64,000 nt of DNA from Amycolatopsis sp. CA-230715 (GTDB lineage: Bacteria > Actinomycetota > Actinomycetes > Mycobacteriales > Pseudonocardiaceae). The DNA lies in assembly GCF_018736145.1 (NCBI RefSeq), contig NZ_CP059997.1, forward strand, positions 1,983,501-2,047,500, in the 5' to 3' direction. This document shows positions 25,204-33,215 of this stretch, piece after piece; positions within the stretch are counted from its first letter, which is position 1, and every line of letters starts with the position of its first letter. The notes below the pieces were generated by a model that did no database searches, was not told where the DNA came from, and saw only the letters and a list, made by a program, of their open reading frames with translations. The position numbers and the translations under genes were made by a program.

Positions 25204-25653
25204 ATGGCCGCCTACCAGACCGTCGTCGTAGGGACCGATGGGTCGGAGTCGTCGTTCGCGGCGGTGGACAGGGCCGCGAGTGTCGCGAGCGACGCCGGTG
25301 CCACCCTCGTGATCGTCTGCGCGTACTACCCGGCGAGCAAGCACGACGTCGAGAAGGCGCAGGACGTGCTCCGCGACGAGGCCTACCAGGTCGTCGGCTC
25401 GGCACCGGCCGAAGACACCCTGCAGAGCGCGCGCGACCGCGCCGTGAAGGTGGGCGCGACCCAGATCGAGACCGTGCCGGTGGTCGGCGCGCCGGTCGAG
25501 GCGCTGCGCGACACCGTCACCGAGCGGTCGGCGGACCTGCTGGTGGTCGGCAACCGCGGGCTCAACACCCTCGCCGGGCGCATCCTCGGCTCGGTGCCCT
25601 CGGAGGTCGCCCGGAAGTCGGGCGTCGACGTGCTGATCGTGCACACCACCTGA
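25204..25653 (+). CDS. Universal stress protein (UspA family)
   Basis: A 149-residue single-domain USP. The N-terminal strand is TVVVGTDGSESSFAAVDRAA, and the ATP-binding motif G-2x-G-9x-G-S is complete in GNRGLNTLAGRILGSV. It is therefore a nucleotide-binding USP rather than the non-binding type. ATG 25204 is chosen over the upstream open frame because TGGAGG precedes it. The next gene, an adenylyl cyclase, starts 2 nt after the stop, so the two are coupled; some mycobacterial USPs bind cAMP, which makes the pairing suggestive. Confidence 0.9.
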   Translation: MAAYQTVVVGTDGSESSFAAVDRAASVASDAGATLVIVCAYYPASKHDVEKAQDVLRDEAYQVVGSAPAEDTLQSARDRAVKVGATQIETVPVVGAPVEALRDTVTERSADLLVVGNRGLNTLAGRILGSVPSEVARKSGVDVLIVHTT

Positions 25654-25654
25654 G

Positions 25655-26851
25655 GTGGTCGCGGACGACGCCGACCCGAGCGCGCTCCAGCAACGGCTCG
25701 AGCGGATCCTGCTCGGCGGGAAGCGCAAGTACACGCGGCTCGAGGTCGCCGCGAAGGCGGGCGTGCCCGAGGAGCGCTCGCGGCGGCTGTGGCGCGCGCT
25801 GGGCTTCGCGACCGTCGGAGACGACGACGTGGTCTTCACCGACGCCGACGTCGACGCCATGCGCACCGCCGACCAGCTCGTCCAGTCGGGCCTGGTGGAG
25901 CCGAGCGTCGAGGTGTCGGTGACCCGTGCGCTCGGGCAGCACCTGTCCAGGCTCGCCGAGTGGCAGGTGCACATGCTCTGGACGCTGATCACCGAGAACG
26001 CGGAAGTGGGGGCGGACGAACGGCAGATCGCCAAGCTCGTCGACCGCGTGCTCCCCGAGCTGGAGCAGGTGCAGAACTTCGTGTGGCGCCGCCACCTCGC
26101 CGCGTACGCGGGGCGGGCGCTGGCCGCGCCGGACGAGGACCTCGAAGCGCGCACCGAGGTGGTCGGGTTCGTCGACATGGTCGGGTACACGCGGCTGACC
26201 CGCCAGATCGACGACACCGAGCTGAGCGACGTGCTGGAGCGGTTCGAGGCGCTCGCCACCGAGGTGATCGCCGAGCACCGCGGCAGGGTGGTCAAGATGA
26301 TCGGCGACGAGGTGCTCTTCGTCGCCGATTCCGCCGTCGACGGCGCGGAAATCGCGCTCGCGCTGACCGAACGGACCGCCGAGGACGACGGGCTGCCCGC
26401 AGTACGAGCCGGGCTGGCCTCGGGGCGCATCCTGAGCCGGTTCGGGGACGTCTACGGCTCTGTCGTGAACCTCGCGAGCAGGCTCACGTCCGTGGCGAGG
26501 CCCGGCACGATCCTGGTGGACAAGGAGCTCGCCGGCGAACTCGACGGCGACGACCGGTTCGAACTGCGCGGCAGGCGGCCCGTTTCGGTCCGCGGCTACC
26601 ACCGGCTCCGGCCGTCCGCTCTGCGCAGGGCGAGTGCGCGGCCGAGCGGAATGTTCGCCAGTTCGCAACACCTCGCCGCGGAAATGCTCGGGATCGCCGG
26701 GGACACCGGTGATCCGGAAGACGCCATCGACGATCCCGACGCGCGCGCCGATGACGCCGCCGCACCAGATGTTTCCGACGCGGGAACGAAAACACCCAGC
26801 GGAGAAGGGCGGTCACCGGCACCCGCCGGACGACGGCGCCGACGCCGCTGA
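25655..26851 (+). CDS. Class III adenylyl cyclase
   Basis: A 398-residue soluble cyclase. Residues 1-160 form a helical regulatory domain, and residues about 165-335 form the catalytic domain. Metal-binding Asp residues are in VVGFVDMVGYTRL and KMIGDEVLFV. The substrate-specifying Lys (VVKMIGDE) and Asp (FGDVYGSVVN) and the transition-state Asn/Arg (NLASRL) are present, so it should make cAMP from ATP as a homodimer. Size and layout resemble the pH-sensing mycobacterial Rv1264. The 60-residue C-terminal tail is acidic, then ends in six Arg-rich residues. It follows the USP gene without a gap and starts with GTG. Confidence 0.88.
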   Translation: MVADDADPSALQQRLERILLGGKRKYTRLEVAAKAGVPEERSRRLWRALGFATVGDDDVVFTDADVDAMRTADQLVQSGLVEPSVEVSVTRALGQHLSRLAEWQVHMLWTLITENAEVGADERQIAKLVDRVLPELEQVQNFVWRRHLAAYAGRALAAPDEDLEARTEVVGFVDMVGYTRLTRQIDDTELSDVLERFEALATEVIAEHRGRVVKMIGDEVLFVADSAVDGAEIALALTERTAEDDGLPAVRAGLASGRILSRFGDVYGSVVNLASRLTSVARPGTILVDKELAGELDGDDRFELRGRRPVSVRGYHRLRPSALRRASARPSGMFASSQHLAAEMLGIAGDTGDPEDAIDDPDARADDAAAPDVSDAGTKTPSGEGRSPAPAGRRRRRR

Positions 26852-27047
26852 ATGGGCCATTCCGAACGCGGCACCCAGCCGACGAATACTGTCCGGAGTC
26901 ATTTCCGGGTGGGGAGTTTCCCCCGAATTCCTTATTTTCACGGCATGGCCGAGAGCGTAAGGTAACTAGCCGCACTCAAACAGACACTCTGAGTATTGGA
27001 TCATGCCGTGATGCCATGCCGAGGTGTCACGATCAGGAGGTGACCTG

Positions 27048-28052
27048 GTGGCGGCGGATGCCAAGGGGCTCCGCAGTAACCCGCTTCAAGAGCTCTTCTG
27101 GACCAGAACGGGACTACTGCTCCTGATCTTGGTCGTGGTGTCGGGCGGCAGCCTCGCACTCGCCAGCGTGATGGACCCCGGTGGCGGCAAAACCCTCGTC
27201 ACCTCACTCGGGACCGGCACGATGATCTCCGCGATCGTCGGCTTCGGCCAGACACTGATCACCGCCACCGCGTCGCAGCGCGCCATGGTGTCCCCGGTGA
27301 TCGAGGAGAGCAGGCGCGCGCTGCGGGAGCTCAGCGACGAGTACCGGTCCTTGAACAAGGAGTTCTTCCCCACCAACGTGTTCGAGGCGACCACCGACCC
27401 CGACCCCGCGTTCAACCACCTGCTGATGGAGGACCTCCACGCGACGCGGCAGGTCTTCTTCCGCGGGTTCTCCGGCCGGTACGCGGCGGCGCGCCTGCTC
27501 GTTTCGCAGGCGGAATGGGAGCTGCGCGCGGTGATCGCCGATCCCAAGGACGCCACCACCATCAGCGGCAGGGCGCGCTACCTGCTCCGCAGGGCGGGCG
27601 CGGACGCCGACGCGGACGCGATCTCCGCGCGGCTGCACGACGAGATCTGGATGGGGCTCGTCGGGCTCTACCTCGCGCGCAGCCGGTGCATCCGCGCCGA
27701 CATCACGGTGGTCACGGACCCGCCGGTGGACCGGATGGAAATGTTCGACGAAAGCGTGTGGATCACGCTCTACAGCGATGTCGGCGGGGCGCCCCAGCTC
27801 TACCCGCGCACGCTGCGATTCTCCGAAGGGTCCTTCATCTACAACATGGAACGCGCCGAATTCCTGCGCATCTGCCGCGCGCGGACCGCGCGCCACTTTC
27901 TCATCACCCCGGACACCACGAGGGAGGAGTTCTCGGCGATCTTCCACAAGATCACCGGCGCGACCCTTACGCCGAAACGGTTCCAAGACCTGGAGGCGAG
28001 ATTCCACGGTTTCCGCCAGGAATTCTCGACCGCCGCCGAACTGGAGGGCTGA
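27048..28052 (+). CDS. Two-TM membrane protein of unknown function
   Basis: A 334-residue protein not recognised as a known family. After a short cytosolic leader there are two membrane segments (GLLLLILVVVSGGSLALASV, about residues 22-41, and SLGTGTMISAIVGFGQTLI, about 55-73). A cytosolic domain of about 260 residues rich in charged helices follows; it contains a CRARTARHFLITPDTTREEF stretch. GTG 27048 has a strong AGGAGGTGA ribosome-binding site. Its stop overlaps the next start (ATGA), so it is cotranslated with a cupin-like protein, and an HD-domain gene follows. The three probably act together. Confidence 0.65.
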   Translation: MAADAKGLRSNPLQELFWTRTGLLLLILVVVSGGSLALASVMDPGGGKTLVTSLGTGTMISAIVGFGQTLITATASQRAMVSPVIEESRRALRELSDEYRSLNKEFFPTNVFEATTDPDPAFNHLLMEDLHATRQVFFRGFSGRYAAARLLVSQAEWELRAVIADPKDATTISGRARYLLRRAGADADADAISARLHDEIWMGLVGLYLARSRCIRADITVVTDPPVDRMEMFDESVWITLYSDVGGAPQLYPRTLRFSEGSFIYNMERAEFLRICRARTARHFLITPDTTREEFSAIFHKITGATLTPKRFQDLEARFHGFRQEFSTAAELEG

Positions 28053-28693
28053 TGCTCGTGCGCAGGCAGACATCCGTTCTCGGCAGCCTCGCCGAGGACA
28101 TCAGGCACACCGGGGCGCGGCGTGAAAGGTGGCAACTCACCTACGCGCCCTTTCGGAACTGGGTGGACACCGCGGGCCTGCGCACGCGGTTGCGCTCGCA
28201 CCTCAACGATCTCTCCCCGAGCGAGGCGGCCGCGGTGGCAGGCAGATCGCGCGAGACCACCACGCATTTCGCGTGGTGCCTCTACCTCGACCCGGACGCG
28301 GAGTTCTCGTTCTGGTTGCACGAGTACAAACCGCAGAAGGACTGGCGGGCGGGGTACGCCGATTCCGTGCACAACCACCGCTACCACTTCTGCACGGCGA
28401 TACTGAACGGCGGTTACCTGCACGAGCGCTACGACGCCGAAATCGATCCGGCGGCGGGCCTGGTCACCTCGACCGTGCTCCAGCGCAGCGACCAGTGCGC
28501 CGCGGGTGAATCGGGGGTGCTGCTCGCCAGCGAATTCCACCGGATCCCGAAAGCGCTCGACGGGACCATGACCTTCTTGATCAAATCGCGGCCGGTCTAC
28601 GACTGGAGCCTTTCCTACGACCCGTCGACGGGGGTGAGTCATCGACACGTCCCGGTGGAGACCCGCTTGGGGGAGCTGACCCAGCGGATCTAG
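28052..28693 (+). CDS. Cupin-like protein of unknown function
   Basis: A 213-residue protein without close relatives I can name. The centre has HNHRYHFCTAILNGGYLHERYD, with an H-x-H pair, a following aromatic/Gly turn and a third His. This resembles cupin motif 1, and EFHRIPKALDGTMTFLI further on resembles cupin motif 2, so a small metal-binding beta-barrel is likely. The N-terminal 90 residues are helical. It overlaps the membrane-protein gene by 4 nt. Metal and substrate are unknown; the cupin assignment is inference from motif spacing. Confidence 0.55.
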   Translation: MLVRRQTSVLGSLAEDIRHTGARRERWQLTYAPFRNWVDTAGLRTRLRSHLNDLSPSEAAAVAGRSRETTTHFAWCLYLDPDAEFSFWLHEYKPQKDWRAGYADSVHNHRYHFCTAILNGGYLHERYDAEIDPAAGLVTSTVLQRSDQCAAGESGVLLASEFHRIPKALDGTMTFLIKSRPVYDWSLSYDPSTGVSHRHVPVETRLGELTQRI

Positions 28694-28764
28694 ACCGGCT
28701 ATAGCGACTTGCGTTTACCATCTCTGCACCCGCCTGTGTCGCACGGCTGGGATCGGAGAGGTCG

Positions 28765-29481
28765 ATGCATGCCCACCAGAATGTCCAGGTAACCACCACC
28801 GAACACCAGGTCATCGCCGCATTTCCCACGGTGGGGAACGCGGCGTTCTCCGCGGTCGAGCGCCGCGTACGGGATCTGTGCCTCCGGTACGCCGACCGGC
28901 TGCCCTTCCACGGTTGGCACCACGTCAATTTCGTCAGGTCGAAGGCGGCCGCGTTCGCCGCGGCCAACGGCGCGGACGTGTCGGTGGTGCAGACCGCCGC
29001 GCTGGTCCACGACGTGAACTACCTCGTCCGGCGCAACTCGCCCGCGTCGGCGGGGCGCAGCCTGAGAATGGACGTGCTCGCCGAATCCGGGGTGGACGCC
29101 GAAACCGCGAAGTGGATCGACGAAATCGTCGACGAAGCGGAAATGTGCTCGCGCCACCGCGATATTTCCTTGGAGGCGCAAGCGCTCAGCGACGCCGACA
29201 CGCTGTTCAAAGCGCTGCCCATCACCCCCGTCATGCTCGCGCACCGCTATCTCGAAGAAAACGGGCTGAGCCTGCGCGCGCTCGCCGACAAGATCGTCGG
29301 GGAGCAGAGCGGGATCCACGACGACGGGTACTACTTCTACAACCCCGACGCCGCCGCCACCTATTCGCGGTGGGCGATGGCGAATCTGGAGCTGTGGCGG
29401 TGCATCCAGGAATCGGTGGCCGATCCGGTTGTCGAGGATCTCCTCGACGCCGTCGCCGCGGTGGACGCCGCTGCTTCCTGA
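28765..29481 (+). CDS. HD-domain protein
   Basis: A 238-residue protein of the HD superfamily. Metal ligands are visible as FHGWHHVNFVRS (His), LVHDVNYLV (the His-Asp pair) and SDADTLFKALP (Asp), in the right order and spacing. Such proteins are metal-dependent phosphohydrolases or, with iron, oxygenases. No signal or membrane segment is seen. It follows the membrane/cupin pair by 71 nt in the same direction and probably shares their transcript. The substrate is unknown. Confidence 0.75.
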   Translation: MHAHQNVQVTTTEHQVIAAFPTVGNAAFSAVERRVRDLCLRYADRLPFHGWHHVNFVRSKAAAFAAANGADVSVVQTAALVHDVNYLVRRNSPASAGRSLRMDVLAESGVDAETAKWIDEIVDEAEMCSRHRDISLEAQALSDADTLFKALPITPVMLAHRYLEENGLSLRALADKIVGEQSGIHDDGYYFYNPDAAATYSRWAMANLELWRCIQESVADPVVEDLLDAVAAVDAAAS

Positions 29482-29647
29482 CCGGTGCCCGCGAGTCGAA
29501 GGTAACGATTCGGTCGGCAGTGCCCCCGGTGCCGGTAACGGCGCCCGCGCGGACAGCGAAAGGCTACGCGTGCGGTGCCGTTCCGCCCGGTATTCCCGCC
29601 GGGCTCGGAAATGAGGAGCGCCGCACTTCACTCGCGAAAGGGCACCG

Positions 29648-30274
29648 ATGAGCACAATTCCACAGCATCCGCCGCGTGAGGACGCGCCCGTCACCCAGCC
29701 CAAGAACGGGCTCGGCACGGCCGGTTTCGTACTCGGCCTGGTGGGGCTGGTGTTCTCGTTCATCCCGATCATCGGCGTGGTCGCCTGGCCGTTGGTGATC
29801 ATCGGGCTGGTGCTCGCCGCCGTTGGTTTCTCCCGCGCCCGCAAGGGCATGGCCAGCAATTCGGGAATCGCGATCGCGGGTGTCGTCCTTTCGCTCGCCG
29901 GTCTGATCGTCTGCATCGTGTGGGCGGCCGCGTTCAAAAACGCCGTGGACGAACTCGACGCCAGCAGGCTGCACTTCGGCCAGGAGGTCCAAGGTGGACA
30001 GACGGTTGAATTCCTGGTGACCACGGACAAGCAGGCCACGGTCAAGGTCAACGATTTTCCGGACAGCAAGGACGAGGTCGTCCAGCCGGGTGCGGACTGG
30101 CACCTGAAAGCGGGTTTCAAGGGCGGTATGCACGCCTTCACGCTGTCGGCGACCGCGGTGAACAGCAGTGAGCACGCGAACATGACCTGCAAGATCGTCG
30201 TCGACGGAAAGACGCTGAAGGAAGACAAGAGCCAGCTCGGCCTTCCCGCGCTCTGCTCCGCGTCGATCGGGTGA
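29648..30274 (+). CDS. DUF4190-type membrane protein with extracytoplasmic domain
   Basis: A 208-residue protein. The N-terminal 20 residues are Pro-rich. Two or three membrane segments follow (FVLGLVGLVFSFIPIIGVV, WPLVIIGLVLAAVGF, IAIAGVVLSLAGLIVCIVWA), typical of DUF4190. After the last segment comes an outside domain of about 100 residues with beta-strand character (TVEFLVTTDKQATVKV) and two Cys, similar to MmpS-type domains. ATG 29648 follows GCGAAAGGGCACC. Function is unknown; position after the HD gene does not by itself imply linkage. Confidence 0.7.
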   Translation: MSTIPQHPPREDAPVTQPKNGLGTAGFVLGLVGLVFSFIPIIGVVAWPLVIIGLVLAAVGFSRARKGMASNSGIAIAGVVLSLAGLIVCIVWAAAFKNAVDELDASRLHFGQEVQGGQTVEFLVTTDKQATVKVNDFPDSKDEVVQPGADWHLKAGFKGGMHAFTLSATAVNSSEHANMTCKIVVDGKTLKEDKSQLGLPALCSASIG

Positions 30275-30408
30275 GCCACCACGTTGTGCCGCGCGGTGGC
30301 TCCGCTCGCACCAGGCCGCCGCGCGACGTAACGAAACACGCCGCTCCCGCGTCTTCCCATTCGGACGAGTCCGCCGCCACGGCCACGGCGGACACGGGAG
30401 GACCTGGA

Positions 30409-30801
30409 ATGGATGATCTTGTCGCGTTCCTGGACGCGCGGATAACCGAACGCCAGGCCGTCCTCATGCGCGCGGTCACCAAGCGGAAATCGGGTGAGGC
30501 GATCGTGCGGGAGGAGGGCAGCGTGCTCGTGGAAGCGCGCATCCGCAGCCTCAACGGCGTCGAGCTGGACGCGGTGCACCGCATGGTCGACGAGCTGGAA
30601 TCGGCGCGCCGGATCTGCCACGAGCACCGCACCACCGTCACCGAGCGGGTGCCCGGCTTCCCGGTGCACGGCGGCGACTACTGGTGCCAGACCTGCCACG
30701 TGCCCAGCGACGATCCCGGCTCGAACTGGTGCCTGACGCTGCGCCTGCTCGCCGCGCCGTACGCCGACCACCCGCAGTACGTCAGCTCGTGGCGGCCCTG
30801 A
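30409..30801 (+). CDS. DUF6221-family protein
   Basis: A 130-residue small cytosolic protein beginning MDDLVAFLDARITERQAVL. Its C-terminal part has the family ending LTLRLLAAPYADHPQY, with a Cys pair in WCQTCHVP and another Cys before it. DUF6221 proteins occur widely in actinomycetes and have no assigned function. ATG 30409 is preceded by GGGAGG. Its 3' end overlaps the convergent LysR gene by 20 nt. Confidence 0.75.
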   Translation: MDDLVAFLDARITERQAVLMRAVTKRKSGEAIVREEGSVLVEARIRSLNGVELDAVHRMVDELESARRICHEHRTTVTERVPGFPVHGGDYWCQTCHVPSDDPGSNWCLTLRLLAAPYADHPQYVSSWRP

Positions 30802-31672
30802 GCGACGGCAGCAGGTCCAGCAGCGCGACGGCCGCCTGCGACGGCTCGCGGTCGCGGGCGAGCACCACCACCTGCTCCCTGCCGATCGCGGGCTCCGTCG
30901 GCACCCCCGCCACCCGCTCCCCCGCCGTCCGCAGCGCCAGCGGGGGCAGCAGGGCCACGCCGAGCCCGGTGGCCACCAGCTCCACCTGATCGGTGATCGT
31001 GTCGACCTCGCAGCAGATCCGGCGGCGCAGGCCCGCTTCGCGGGTCGCCCTGTCGATACTCGCCCGCAGCGCGGAATCGGCACGGTACTCGACGAAATCG
31101 GCGTCGCCGAGCTCGGCGATCCGCACCTTGGCGCGATGGGCCAGCGGGTCGTTCGCGGCCACCGCCAGCACCAGCGACTCGGAGCCGAGCCGGTGGGCGC
31201 GCACGCGGTCGGCGTCCGGGCCGAGCGGCCGGTCGACGAAGGCGAGATCGAGTTCGCCGGTGACCGTGGCGTGCACCAGCCCGCGCACGCTGTCGTGGCG
31301 CACCCGCAGCCCGACCGCGGGATGCCGCCGGTGGTACCGGGTCAGCACGGCGGGCAGGTCGACCATGCCGAGCGTCTGGATCGCGCCGACGGTGAGCGTG
31401 CCGCGCAGGAGCCCGTGCACCCCGGCCACCGCGTCGCGGCCCGCCTCGGCCGCTTCCACCGCGCGGCGGGCGGCGGGGAGCAGCGCCCGCCCCGCCTCGG
31501 TCAGCTCGACGCGGCGGGTGCTGCGCACGAACAGGTCACCGCCCAGCTCGCGTTCCAGCGCCCTGATGGACGAGGACAGGCTCGACTGGGTCAGGTGCAG
31601 GTCGCCGGCGGCCTTCGTGAAGTGCCGCCGCTCGGCGACGGCGAGGAAGTGGGTGAGCTGGCGAAGCTCCAT
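30782..31672 (-). CDS. LysR-family transcriptional regulator
   Basis: A 296-residue LTTR of standard length. The N-terminal winged HTH is ELRQLTHFLAVAERRHFTKA, followed by LTQSSLSSSIRALERELG. The effector domain (residues 90-296) has two Rossmann-like lobes. It diverges from an MFS transporter gene, with possible LTTR sites in the 99-nt interval, so it probably activates that gene on binding a small ligand and represses itself. Confidence 0.9.
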   Translation of the reverse strand: MELRQLTHFLAVAERRHFTKAAGDLHLTQSSLSSSIRALERELGGDLFVRSTRRVELTEAGRALLPAARRAVEAAEAGRDAVAGVHGLLRGTLTVGAIQTLGMVDLPAVLTRYHRRHPAVGLRVRHDSVRGLVHATVTGELDLAFVDRPLGPDADRVRAHRLGSESLVLAVAANDPLAHRAKVRIAELGDADFVEYRADSALRASIDRATREAGLRRRICCEVDTITDQVELVATGLGVALLPPLALRTAGERVAGVPTEPAIGREQVVVLARDREPSQAAVALLDLLPSLRAATS

Positions 31673-31673
31673 T

Positions 31674-31722
31674 CAGTGATGGTACCGATGAGTGCGCCCG
31701 GAATTATGCGTTGGCATCACTG
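31674..31722. promoter_or_regulatory. Candidate LysR-binding region
   Basis: The divergent interval contains ATGC-gttg-GCAT (31706-31717), which fits a T-N11-A type LTTR box with dyad symmetry. A wider inverted pair, CAGTGATG (31674-31681) and CATCACTG (31715-31722), brackets it. Confidence 0.5.
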
Positions 31723-31771
31723 GGCGGGCGAGCCGCACACTGGAGGCATCCGATCTCGAAGGAGCCCCGCC

Positions 31772-32974
31772 ATGACAGTCACGGCGAACGCGGCCGTAGC
31801 CACCCGGCCCCTCGCCGCGGTCGCCGCCGTCGGGTACGCGTTCGCCGCGACCATGACCGGCACCACGCTCCCCACCCCGCTCTACCCGCTCTACCAGCAC
31901 GAACTCGGTTTCGGCACGCTGCTCACCACGGTCGTCTACGCGGTGTACGCGGCGGGCGTGCTCGCCACGCTGCTGCTGTTCGGCAGGGCGTCGGACGGGG
32001 TGGGCCGCCGCCCGCTCCTGCTCGCCGCGATCGCCGTCTCGGCGGTCAGCGGGCTGGTGTTCCTGGCCGGGCCGTCGCTGCCCGTGCTGTTCGCGGGGCG
32101 GATCCTGTCCGGGTTCTCCGCCGGGCTGGTCACCGCGGTGGCCACGGTGGCGATGGCCGAACTCGCCGGGCCCGCGCACCGCGCGAAGGCCACCCTGGCC
32201 GCGACCGCGGTCAACATGCTCGGCCTCGGCTGCGGCCCGCTGCTGGCCGGGCTGCTCGCCGACCACGCGCCGTCGCCGCTGCACCTCCCGTTCGCCGTGC
32301 ACCTCGCGCTGCTGGTGCCCGCCGCGGTGCTGGTGTGGCGGCTCCCGGAGACCGTTACGCCGGGGCCGTGGCGCGCCGCGCTGCGCCCGCAGCGGCCCGC
32401 GGTGCCCGCCGCCGTCCGCGCGGCGTTCGTGCCGTCGGCGATCGCGGTGTTCGCCGCGTTCTCGGTGTTCGGGCTGCTGACCGCGATCGCCCCGGCGTTC
32501 CTGACGACGGTCCTGCACCGGCCGGGGCACACCCTCGCCGGGCTCCTGGTGTTCGCGATGTTCGCCGGGTCGACGCTGAGCCAGCTCGCGTCGTACCGCT
32601 GGCACGCCCGGCTGGCGCTGCCCGCCGGCTGCCTGGTGCTGGTGCTCGGCCTCGCCGGGCTCGCCACCGCGCTGGGCACCGAGTCGCTGCCGGTGCTCGC
32701 GGTGAGCGCGTTCGTGATCGGGGCGGGGCAGGGGCTCAGCTTCCGGGCCGGGATGGCCGCGATCACCGAGCACTGCCCGGCGGACCGGCGCGCCGAAACC
32801 GTTTCGGCGTTCACCGTGGTGGCCTACGCGGGGATCTCGGTGCCGGTGATCCTGGTCGGCGCCGCGTCCGCGCTGTCCGGCCTGCCCGCGGCGGCGACGG
32901 CGTTCACCGGGGTGACCGCCGCGCTCGCACTCGGCGCGCTGTTCGCGATACGGCGGATCCGCACACCCCGATGA
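31772..32974 (+). CDS. MFS transporter (12-TM)
   Basis: A 400-residue membrane protein with 12 predicted segments. It has the motif-A loop FGRASDGVGRRPLLL between TM2 and TM3 and a motif-C-like Gly-rich TM5 (GLGCGPLLAGLLAD). It belongs to the drug-exporter type of MFS. ATG 31772 is chosen because GAAGGAG precedes it and the open frame upstream runs antisense to LysR. It is regulated, in all likelihood, by the divergent LysR protein. It is the last gene before the PKS-associated region and could export its product, but no motif evidence supports that. Confidence 0.88.
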   Translation: MTVTANAAVATRPLAAVAAVGYAFAATMTGTTLPTPLYPLYQHELGFGTLLTTVVYAVYAAGVLATLLLFGRASDGVGRRPLLLAAIAVSAVSGLVFLAGPSLPVLFAGRILSGFSAGLVTAVATVAMAELAGPAHRAKATLAATAVNMLGLGCGPLLAGLLADHAPSPLHLPFAVHLALLVPAAVLVWRLPETVTPGPWRAALRPQRPAVPAAVRAAFVPSAIAVFAAFSVFGLLTAIAPAFLTTVLHRPGHTLAGLLVFAMFAGSTLSQLASYRWHARLALPAGCLVLVLGLAGLATALGTESLPVLAVSAFVIGAGQGLSFRAGMAAITEHCPADRRAETVSAFTVVAYAGISVPVILVGAASALSGLPAAATAFTGVTAALALGALFAIRRIRTPR

Positions 32975-33010
32975 CCCCATTCGCTTTCTTTCGGGGGCTG
33001 GAGTAATCGG

Positions 33011-33027
33011 TAGGGGTCATTAGGGGC
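33011..33027 (+). promoter_or_regulatory. TAGGGG-N4-TAGGGG direct repeat upstream of the monooxygenase gene
   Basis: TAGGGGTCATTAGGGGC, two hexamers in direct repeat exactly 10 bp apart, pointing toward the gene starting at 33216. The same arrangement occurs at 49477-49493 and 53766-53782. Probably an activator site; a repeat one helical turn apart places both hexamers on the same DNA face. Confidence 0.65.
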
Positions 33028-33215
33028 TTGCTCGCCGAGAACGCCGGAACATACTCTTTTTCCAGCCCATGCTGGCCGATGACCTGCAACGACGCGGTGC
33101 GGCGTGCACGGTCGACTCATCGGCGAACTGAATTTCGCCGGTCGTGCGATGGCCATTGGCGCCATGCGCATTCGAATGCGCGGACCACGATTTCCGCGAC
33201 GGCAAGGGGGACACG

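Noticed and set aside
26911..26923. GGGGA-gtt-TCCCC inverted repeat as another TAGGGG-type site
   Set aside because: It is an inverted, not direct, repeat without the TA prefix and lies far from the PKS region.
29482..29647. Riboswitch in front of the DUF4190 gene
   Set aside because: The leader is GC-rich and can fold, but I could match it to no known riboswitch core.
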